This document shows, piece by piece, positions 57,886 to 64,000 of a DNA stretch of 64,000 nt (position 1 is its first letter; each line of letters begins with the position of its first letter). A program made the position numbers and the translations under genes. Where the stretch lies: contig NZ_BCWW01000006.1 of assembly GCF_001894785.1 (NCBI RefSeq), positions 124,001-188,000 on the forward strand, in the 5' to 3' direction. The notes under the pieces were generated by a model that was given only the letters and a program-made list of their open reading frames with translations, did not search any database and was not told the DNA's origin. The DNA comes from Rhodococcoides fascians NBRC 12155 = LMG 3623. GTDB taxonomy: Bacteria > Actinomycetota > Actinomycetes > Mycobacteriales > Mycobacteriaceae.

Positions 57886-58230
57886 TCAGTGCGCAGCCTC
57901 GTAGGCGGCCTGAACTTCCTGGCTGATTCGACCTCGGGCGCTGACCTCGTGGCCGTTTTCGCGAGCCCACGCTCTGATGTCCTGCAGATCGACCTTTCCT
58001 CGAGCCGGTGCAGGCGCGGCACCGGTCTTGCGGGGGCGGCGACCGGAAATCTTCTCGGCGTGCTCGATCCAGAAAGCCAGCTGCTCGTGCAGTTCGTTCG
58101 CATGCTTGAGATTCAAGTCGATGCGGTACTGGTTTCCACCGATACCGAATTCGATCGACTCCCCCTGGCCTTCTTTGATTACCGAGCCGTCGACATCGTC
58201 GATCATCTGGACAAGCGTCTTGCGTGCCAT
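57886..58230 (-). CDS. lsr2: Lsr2 nucleoid-associated protein
   Basis: 114 residues. Lsr2 is an H-NS-like xenogeneic silencer that bridges AT-rich DNA. The N-terminal dimerisation domain (MARKTLVQMIDDVDGSVIKE) and the C-terminal DNA-binding domain with the AT-hook-like RGR (SARGRISQEVQAAYE) are both present. Single gene with a large upstream gap that is AT-rich for this genome, fitting autoregulation. A GATAAT -10-like box lies at 58283-58288 (minus strand). Confidence 0.95.
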   Translation of the reverse strand: MARKTLVQMIDDVDGSVIKEGQGESIEFGIGGNQYRIDLNLKHANELHEQLAFWIEHAEKISGRRPRKTGAAPAPARGKVDLQDIRAWARENGHEVSARGRISQEVQAAYEAAH

Positions 58231-58627
58231 CTCGTACCTCTTACGCGTCTGGGAGAATGTGGTAATTCAAGTTCTACCACCGATTATCGGACCGAGGCAA
58301 AGACCCAACGATGTTCACATCGGCGTAGGGTCGAAAACATTCGGTACGAAAACGTGTGAATACCGGAAGCTATTTGCATCATTAAATCGAAATACTATGT
58401 GAGACAACAGAATTCGGCGTTCACATTTCGACGATTCTCCCGCGCTCGACGTAACCCGGCAACGGGCCTCTGCTCGAAACAGAACACGCGGAATTATTCG
58501 GTCGGTTGTCCAGCTTTTCGCTGATCGGTGCGCTTCGGAACACTCCACACGGGAAATCTGCCGAGCGGAACCGTCCAGGTGCGCCCGTCAGGCACCGGGC
58601 ACACCTGCCGATCCGACCCGGGTAGGA
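58231..58627. other. Intergenic region between lsr2 and DUF2469 gene
   Basis: About 400 bases. Part (58330-58410) is visibly AT-rich compared with the rest of the window, with runs such as ATCATTAAATCGAAATACTA. It contains a small inverted repeat CGATG-N4-CATCG (58309-58322) and the 58578 hairpin. No convincing coding frame. Confidence 0.6.
58578..58609 (-). terminator. Hairpin, probable terminator of the lepB-rnhB-DUF2469 unit
   Basis: Stem CAGGTG/CACCTG plus inner GCCCG/CGGGC with a mismatch, 18 bases after the DUF2469 stop on the minus strand. No T tract. Confidence 0.55.
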
Positions 58628-58933
58628 CTATTCGGGGAGACGCAGATCCGGTTTGTCCAGCTCTTCGATGTTGACGTCCTTGAACGTGATCACCCGCACG
58701 TGCTTGACGAAACGAGCCGGTCTGTACATGTCCCATACCCACGAGTCGGACATCCGCAATTCGAAGTAGATCTCACCGTCGGCATTGTGCGGAATGAGTT
58801 CGACGGAGTTCGCGAGATAGAAACGACGCTCGGTTTCGACGACATAGTTGAACTGTCCGACGATGTCCCGATACTCGCGGTACAGCGAGAGCTCCATCTC
58901 GGTTTCGTACTTTTCGAGATCTTCGGCACTCAT
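58628..58933 (-). CDS. DUF2469 protein
   Basis: 101 residues, acidic: MSAEDLEKYETEMELSLYRE, then YRDIVGQFNYVVETERRFYL. Matches the actinobacterial DUF2469 family (Rv2901c-like) of unknown function, always near rnhB/lepB. Starts 37 bases after rnhB. Confidence 0.87.
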   Translation of the reverse strand: MSAEDLEKYETEMELSLYREYRDIVGQFNYVVETERRFYLANSVELIPHNADGEIYFELRMSDSWVWDMYRPARFVKHVRVITFKDVNIEELDKPDLRLPE

Positions 58934-58970
58934 CGGTCTCTTTCATCCTCCAGTCGGGCGTGAAATTCAA

Positions 58971-59732
58971 TCATGGCGCACCGTCGTCGGTGCAGTCCAT
59001 TCGCCCCAGTGCGTCGACCTCGCTACGCGAGCGACCGGCTGCCGCGGCAGCCACGTTGGCATAGGACATTCGATGCTCTCGGCTCGGGCCGAGCGTGGTC
59101 ATCGCGGTCGAATGCGCACGTGTGCTGTACCCCTTGTGCACGGCGAATCCGTAACCGGGAATGTCGGTGTCCATCTGCACCATCAACCGGTCTCTGGACA
59201 CCTTGGCCAGGACACTGGCCGCAGCGATGCAGGCAGCTGTGGCGTCCCCTCCGATGACGGGTAGAGACGGCACCGGAAGTCCGGGAACCCGAAAGCCGTC
59301 GGTGAGGACATACCCGGGAGTGAGGCTCAGGCCCGCCACCGCGCGGCGCATTCCCTCGATGTTCGCCACGTGTACCCCGATGCGGTCGACCTCGGCCGCG
59401 TCGACGAACACCACACTCCACGCAAGTGCCAATTTCTTGATCCGGGGAAAGAGCTCCTCCCGGCGACGCTCGGTCAGCTTCTTGGAATCGTCGAGGTCCG
59501 CGAGGGCAGTGTGCGACCGAGAGCCCAGGATGCACGCCGCGACCGTCAACGGCCCCGCGCAGGCTCCCCTGCCTGCTTCGTCGACACCCGCAACCGGACC
59601 GAGCCCGTTGCGTTCGAGTGCCGATTCCATGGTCCGCAGCCCCGCCGCCCTCCTGATGATGGGACGAGGCGGCCACGACGAGCGGCTCAGAGATGCGCGC
59701 GCACGAGGCGCGGGACGAGGACGGGCCGTCAT
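58971..59732 (-). CDS. rnhB: Ribonuclease HII
   Basis: 253 residues. RnhB cleaves RNA in RNA-DNA hybrids. [20 protein letters not shown] contains the catalytic Asp/Glu pair at about 51-52; later [25 protein letters not shown] and [20 protein letters not shown]. The extended N-terminus matches mycobacterial RnhB. ATG overlaps the lepB stop (ATGA). Confidence 0.94.
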   Translation of the reverse strand: MTARPRPAPRARASLSRSSWPPRPIIRRAAGLRTMESALERNGLGPVAGVDEAGRGACAGPLTVAACILGSRSHTALADLDDSKKLTERRREELFPRIKKLALAWSVVFVDAAEVDRIGVHVANIEGMRRAVAGLSLTPGYVLTDGFRVPGLPVPSLPVIGGDATAACIAAASVLAKVSRDRLMVQMDTDIPGYGFAVHKGYSTRAHSTAMTTLGPSREHRMSYANVAAAAAGRSRSEVDALGRMDCTDDGAP

Positions 59733-60520
59733 CGACCCTGAATGTCCGGCGAGTCCAGGAGGCCGGTTCGCGATGGCGGCAACGCGGTGGCCACGGCCTT
59801 ACCTATCACGTTGTCCAGCGGAACGGTGCCGGTGAACTCGTCGGTGACGTGATACCGCGAGTCTCGCGAATTGCTGCGATTGTCGCCCATGACCCAGATG
59901 TTGCCCTCGGGCACCGTTACAGGGTCGAAGCACCGGCCCGACTTCAATTCGGTCTCGCACGTCATCGTGTCCGGAACGAACGGGAAATCCATCTGTATGT
60001 ACGGCTCGTCCAACGGCTTTCCGTCCACGAGCACCCGTCCCTGAGCGTCACAGCACTCGACCGTCTGACCGCCGGTGGCAATGACGCGTTTGACCAGATC
60101 GTTCTCGTCCGGAGCGACGACTCCGATCAAAGAGCCCACTTCCTGGGCCCCGCGGATGACCGAATTGTCGGAGCGCTGCGAGACGAATTCGTCGTTCCAG
60201 GAATCGGGGCCGCGGAACACGACGATATCGCCGGGCTTCGGATCGCCGAATCGATAGCCGATCTTCTCCACGACGATGCGGTCCCCGGTGCAGCCGGCGC
60301 AGCCGTGCAGTGTCGGTTCCATCGATTCGGATGGGATGAGATAGACCCGGGCGACGAACGTCTGAAGCAGAAAACTCAGCACGAGAGCTACCAGAATGAG
60401 GATGGGAAGTTCACGCCAGAAGGACCGCTGCTTGCGATCCGCACGCTTGTTCCGGGGAGACTCGTCGTCGGGCTCGTTCGTCGAACCCTGTGGGGTCGGA
60501 TCCTGTGGGGACTGCGTCAC
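59729..60520 (-). CDS. lepB: Signal peptidase I
   Basis: 263 residues. LepB removes signal peptides at the outer face of the membrane. One transmembrane segment (about 39-55) follows a charged N-terminus; the catalytic Ser66 lies in [12 protein letters not shown] and the Lys in [26 protein letters not shown] is the later family box. Full length. 184 bases downstream of rplS, including its terminator. Confidence 0.96.
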   Translation of the reverse strand: MTQSPQDPTPQGSTNEPDDESPRNKRADRKQRSFWRELPILILVALVLSFLLQTFVARVYLIPSESMEPTLHGCAGCTGDRIVVEKIGYRFGDPKPGDIVVFRGPDSWNDEFVSQRSDNSVIRGAQEVGSLIGVVAPDENDLVKRVIATGGQTVECCDAQGRVLVDGKPLDEPYIQMDFPFVPDTMTCETELKSGRCFDPVTVPEGNIWVMGDNRSNSRDSRYHVTDEFTGTVPLDNVIGKAVATALPPSRTGLLDSPDIQGR

Positions 60521-60636
60521 CTGGACAGGTTAGCCGGAACCGTCGCCCGCGGGCCGGTCGGTCCGCGCCTGCGGCGTTTTCACCGAGCATCGCTCGTACC
60601 GGTACGTCCGAAATGTCAGGGCGGTGGCTCCAACGC

Positions 60637-60675
60637 ACCATGCCGCGTCACCGATGTTCGGTGACGCGGCATGGT
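60637..60675 (-). terminator. rplS terminator hairpin
   Basis: Perfect 16-bp stem (left arm ACCATGCCGCGTCACC) and 7-base loop, 29 bases after the rplS stop. No long T tail. Probably terminates the single-gene rplS unit before lepB. Confidence 0.72.
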
Positions 60676-60704
60676 TGCTGCTCGAAGCGGTCGATACGAC
60701 CGGG

Positions 60705-61046
60705 TCAGCGCTTTTCTTTGATCTTGGCGGCCTTGCCACGCAGATCGCGGAGGTAGTACAGCTTCGCGCGACGAACGTCGCCGCGAGTGAGGACCTCGAA
60801 CTGCGCGATGTTGGGGCTGTGCACCGGGAAAGTGCGCTCCACGCCGACGCCGAACGACACCTTACGAACGGTGAACGTCTCGCGGACGCCACCGCCCTGA
60901 CGTCGAATCACGACGCCCTTGAAGATCTGAATACGCTCTTTCGAGCCTTCGATAACCTTGACGTGCACGTTCAGCGTGTCGCCGGGGCGGAAATCGGGGA
61001 TGTCGCTACGCAGCGACTGATTGTCGAGAAAGTCCAGGGTGTTCAT
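60705..61046 (-). CDS. rplS: 50S ribosomal protein L19
   Basis: 113 residues. L19 lies at the 30S-50S interface. [40 protein letters not shown] and [20 protein letters not shown] are diagnostic. ATG at 61046 with AAGGA about 12 bases upstream is chosen over an ATG 12 bases earlier (MAQPMNTL). Confidence 0.97.
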   Translation of the reverse strand: MNTLDFLDNQSLRSDIPDFRPGDTLNVHVKVIEGSKERIQIFKGVVIRRQGGGVRETFTVRKVSFGVGVERTFPVHSPNIAQFEVLTRGDVRRAKLYYLRDLRGKAAKIKEKR

Positions 61047-61179
61047 CGGTTGTGCCATCCTTGCGTTCTGCGCTTGAGCAGAGGAACCGAGCGGCTCGCC
61101 ACCGGGGCGGCACAACTGGTTCGTACTCCGAGTGAGGTGTGTGCCTCGCGAGAGGCAACCCGCCTATTGTGCCAGACCG

Positions 61180-62052
61180 TCAGGCGTTCGAGGAAATCGC
61201 CCCGACCGAGGACTGGGCCACGGTTCCGGCCTGGGGTGCAGGCACGACGGTCCGCGCGAGCTCGTCCTCGGTGGCCTCGACCGCGTGAACAATGCTGGGC
61301 TTGCCCGCGATCGCATCCTGCAGGTAGATCTTGGCCCGTATCAACGGCCTGCGCCACTTCTTCTCTCGCCGCAGCGCACGCTCCATCTTCTTCGGTCTGC
61401 TCGTGTAGCGCCACCTCGCCCAGGGTGCACTCGGCCTGCTGAGTCGGACCGCGGCCAGAATGAGGATGGGCAGAACGAACAGCCCGATCAGCCCGGTCCA
61501 GATCTTGCCCTTGAGCAGCACGACGACGCACAGACTCAGGTTGAGCAGTGCCAGCACACCGAGTGTTCCGCGAACCCAGGGATCGGGATCGGCCCGGAAA
61601 TCGGCGGGGCTGAGCAGCTCCAACGGGTGAAGTCCCAGTAGCAGGAACCCGGTGAAGGCGACGGCTGCGAATACCGCATCGACGGATGTTCGGCCCTGCT
61701 CGGACCAGTAGACGTCGCGGAGATAGAAGATGAGTGCAAATTCGTCGAGCACGAGGGCAGCACCGCTGCCGAAGATCGCCGCCAGCACGGCACCGATGGT
61801 CTGCGACCCGTCCACGTACACCGCGATGAGCCCGATCCCCGCCAACAGCATCAGCACGATTCCGAACACGACATGGTGAATGTGCTGGCCGCCAGGGGTG
61901 ATGTTGCCAGGCCACCACTTCACATCCGCGCGAATCATTCTGACGCTCAGGCGAATCAGCAGAAATCCCACGAGTAGGCCGAGCAGAAAGCAGAGCAACG
62001 GAAGGCGGCCGTGCTCGACGACACCGTGCTCCAACCACCTCACGCGCTCCAC
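61180..62052 (-). CDS. Multi-pass membrane protein, function unknown
   Basis: 290 residues from GTG 62052, with GGGAGGGA directly upstream (frame continues to 62079). About seven hydrophobic segments (LPLLCFLLGLLVGFLLIRL, VVFGIVLMLLAGIGLIAVYV, AVLAAIFGSGAALVLDEFAL, and more), a GGQHIHH motif (about 55-61) with paired histidines, and a basic C-terminal region RPKKMERALRREKKWRRP. I do not recognise a family. Histidine pairs near membrane segments might be metal-binding. It stands alone between rplS and tex. Confidence 0.7.
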   Translation of the reverse strand: MERVRWLEHGVVEHGRLPLLCFLLGLLVGFLLIRLSVRMIRADVKWWPGNITPGGQHIHHVVFGIVLMLLAGIGLIAVYVDGSQTIGAVLAAIFGSGAALVLDEFALIFYLRDVYWSEQGRTSVDAVFAAVAFTGFLLLGLHPLELLSPADFRADPDPWVRGTLGVLALLNLSLCVVVLLKGKIWTGLIGLFVLPILILAAVRLSRPSAPWARWRYTSRPKKMERALRREKKWRRPLIRAKIYLQDAIAGKPSIVHAVEATEDELARTVVPAPQAGTVAQSSVGAISSNA

Positions 62053-62150
62053 GTCCCTCCCGCCGCACGCCCGAAACAACGGCTATCGCCGAATCAGCCT
62101 ATTCTCGTTCTTCGCCGCCGGGGTCGGCATCGACCGGGAAAGTCCGAGCG

Positions 62151-64000
62151 CTACTTCCCGAAGCCCGCTTTGCGCAACGCGTCGGCCATGGAACCTGCCG
62201 CAGGCGTTGCTGCTTGGCCGCCGCGTCGGTCGCGTTGCGGGCGGTTGCCCTGGCCGCCATTGCTCTGACGGCCGTTGCCCTTGCTCGAGGACGTACCGCG
62301 GGAGCGGTCACCCTGCTGCCCACGAGGTGCGTCCTTGCCACCGCTCGCACCGGGCTCGTCGTCCAACCGCAGACTCAGGCCGATGCGCTGACGTGGGATG
62401 TCGACCTCCATCACCTTGACCCGCACCACATCGCCGGATTTGACGACCTCACGCGGGTCCTTGACGAAGTTGTGCGACATCGCAGAGACGTGAACGAGTC
62501 CGTCCTGATGCACGCCGACGTCGACGAAAGCACCGAACGCCGCCACGTTGGTCACGACACCTTCGAGCGTCATCCCCGGCTTCAGGTCGGCGACCTTCTC
62601 GATACCGGCTGCGAAAGTAGCGGTCTTGAACTCCGGACGCGGATCGCGTCCAGGCTTCTCCAGCTCGGAGATGATGTCGGTGACAGTGGGCAGCCCGAAT
62701 CGTTCGTCGACGAATTCCGCGGGGTCGAGGCGGCGCAGGAGTGCGGTGTTGCCCACCACCTCGCGCACGCCCACGCCCGCCTTGCCGACGATGCGGCGCA
62801 CGACGGGATAGGCCTCCGGGTGCACGCTGGAGCGGTCGAGTGGATCCTCTCCCCCGGAGATGCGCAGGAACCCGGCGCACTGCTCGAAAGCCTTGGGACC
62901 CAAGCGCGGTACGTCCTTGAGGGTGCTACGGCTGGAGAACGGACCGTTCTGGTCGCGGTGCGCCACGATGCTCTCGGCGAGCGAACCGGCGATACCGGAG
63001 ACCCTCGACAGCAAGGGCACCGACGCTGTGTTGACGTCGACACCCACCGCGTTCACCGCATCCTCGACCACAGCCCCGAGAGAACGGGCGAGCAGCGTTT
63101 CGGAGATGTCGTGCTGGTACTGGCCGACACCGATGGACTTGGGGTCGATCTTGACCAGCTCGGCCAACGGATCCTGCAGCCTGCGAGCGATCGAGACCGC
63201 GCCGCGGATGGAGACGTCGAGTTCGGGCAGCTCACTCGAGGCGTACGCCGACGCCGAGTAGACCGAGGCACCCGCCTCGGACACCACCACCTTGGTCAAA
63301 TTCGCCGCCGGGAATTTTGCAATCAATTCTGCTGCTAAAGAATCGGTTTCGCGTGAGGCCGTACCGTTTCCGATGGCGATGAGCTCCACCTTGTGCTTGG
63401 CCGCGAGCCCGGCGAGTGTGGCCACGGCCTGGTCCCACTTGCCCTGCGGCTTGTGGGGATAGATCGTGTCGTAGTCGACGACCTTGCCGGTGGCGTCGAC
63501 GATCGCCACCTTGGTTCCGGTGCGAAAGCCGGGGTCGAGTCCCATCGTGGTGCGGTTTCCGGCGGGTGCAGCCAACAGGAGGTCTTTGAGGTTGCTCGCG
63601 AACACGTCCACGGCGTCCTTCTCGGCCGACTGGCGCAGTCTCATGCGCGTATCGAGTGAGACGGTGACCAGCATCTTGGTGCGCCATGCCCAGCGAACGG
63701 TATCGAGCAGCCACTTGTCGGCCGGGCGGCCGCGATCTGCGATTCCGAACTTGGTGGCGATACGCCCCTCGTAGACACTGGGCACACCGGGAGTCGGCTC
63801 GTCCCGCTCGGGTTCGAACCCGAGGGACAGAATCTCTTCCTTCTCACCGCGTAGCGTCGCGAGGATGCGATGCGAGGGCAGGCTCGTGAACGGTTCGGAG
63901 AACTCGAAGTAGTCCGAGAATTTCGCGCCTTCCTCCTCTTTTCCCTTGCGCACGGTGGCGACCAGCTTGCCGGAGGTCCACATCAGTTCACGCAGCTCAC
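62151..64000 (-). CDS. tex: Tex-family S1 RNA-binding protein (5' end missing)
   Basis: About 616 codons visible, open to the right edge (RELMWTSGKLVATVRKGKEE). Tex is a transcription-associated RNA-binding protein: YqgF-like RNase domain (MGLDPGFRTGTKVAIVDATG, IAIGNGTASRETDSLA), helix-hairpin-helix (SIGVGQYQHDI, VNTASVPLLSRVSGI) and a C-terminal S1 domain (LEGVVTNVAAFGAFVDVGVH). The tail (last ~70 residues) is Gly/Arg/Ser-rich and probably disordered, ending in ADALRKAGFGK. Confidence 0.95.
   Translation of the reverse strand, partial: ELRELMWTSGKLVATVRKGKEEEGAKFSDYFEFSEPFTSLPSHRILATLRGEKEEILSLGFEPERDEPTPGVPSVYEGRIATKFGIADRGRPADKWLLDTVRWAWRTKMLVTVSLDTRMRLRQSAEKDAVDVFASNLKDLLLAAPAGNRTTMGLDPGFRTGTKVAIVDATGKVVDYDTIYPHKPQGKWDQAVATLAGLAAKHKVELIAIGNGTASRETDSLAAELIAKFPAANLTKVVVSEAGASVYSASAYASSELPELDVSIRGAVSIARRLQDPLAELVKIDPKSIGVGQYQHDISETLLARSLGAVVEDAVNAVGVDVNTASVPLLSRVSGIAGSLAESIVAHRDQNGPFSSRSTLKDVPRLGPKAFEQCAGFLRISGGEDPLDRSSVHPEAYPVVRRIVGKAGVGVREVVGNTALLRRLDPAEFVDERFGLPTVTDIISELEKPGRDPRPEFKTATFAAGIEKVADLKPGMTLEGVVTNVAAFGAFVDVGVHQDGLVHVSAMSHNFVKDPREVVKSGDVVRVKVMEVDIPRQRIGLSLRLDDEPGASGGKDAPRGQQGDRSRGTSSSKGNGRQSNGGQGNRPQRDRRGGQAATPAAGSMADALRKAGFGK

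Noticed and set aside
61142-61157. Small hairpin TGCCTC-GCGA-GAGGCA
   Set aside because: Only a 6-bp stem; too weak alone to call a terminator for the membrane protein gene.

Overview
The window is GC-rich, densely coded actinobacterial chromosome, almost certainly a member of the Mycobacteriales close to Rhodococcus/Rhodococcoides. The evidence is mycothione reductase (a mycothiol-dependent enzyme), the nucleoid protein Lsr2, an EfpA-type efflux pump, a Rip1-type site-2 protease, a fused I-D metal chelatase, actinobacterial DUF families (DUF4439, DUF2631, DUF2469) and many GTG starts. As I recall the Mycobacterium tuberculosis map, the gene order closely follows the nusA-rimP...rpsB...rplS stretch (about Rv2841c to Rv2904c). 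I see no tRNA, rRNA, CRISPR array, insertion sequence, prophage or pseudogenised core gene. nusA runs off the left edge and tex off the right edge.

Layout. 1-11.3 kb: nusA-rimP, a lipoprotein/ferritin-like pair, an MFS pump with a divergent TetR regulator, an acyl-CoA dehydrogenase, proS, yaaA with a DUF2786 gene, and an NTF2-like lipoprotein. 11.3-12.6 kb: mgtE. 12.7-23.4 kb: a long minus-strand block starting behind a cobalamin riboswitch: fused chelatase, cobO, cobB, cobE, then PhoD-like phosphatase, ABC-F ATPase, siroheme synthase/SUMT (cysG) and EfpA-like pump. 23.4-32.3 kb: GNAT, mqo, an alpha/beta hydrolase coupled to mtr, a GntR-ABC-permease cassette with a striking palindromic operator, and cobQ. 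32.3-41 kb: map, LuxR/GAF regulator, lipoprotein PBP, GNAT, ispG-rip1-dxr. 41-46 kb: DUF1990, allantoinase-like deacetylase, DUF2631, rlmN, a LapA-like protein, a CitE-like lyase and a methyltransferase. 46-50.4 kb: cdsA, frr, pyrH, tsf, rpsB. 50.7-57.6 kb: M23 peptidase, ParA/MinD-like ATPase, xerC, siderophore-interacting protein, dprA, comM, yraN. 57.9-64 kb: lsr2, DUF2469, rnhB, lepB, rplS, a membrane protein and tex.

How the genes work together. Three functions are spread through the window: translation (rimP, proS, map, frr, tsf, rpsB, rplS, rlmN), tetrapyrrole/cobalamin synthesis (cysG, chelatase, cobO, cobB, cobE, cobQ) and envelope/isoprenoid metabolism (ispG, dxr, rip1, cdsA, PBP, lepB, M23). 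Many neighbours are translationally coupled by 1-7 base overlaps. The most notable regulatory elements are the cobalamin riboswitch, a 24-bp gapped palindrome before the GntR gene, a perfect inverted repeat between the TetR gene and its MFS neighbour, and tandem hairpins in the rpsB leader. I found no clearly new defence, mobile or biosynthetic system; the open questions are mostly regulatory sites and a few orphan accessory genes.
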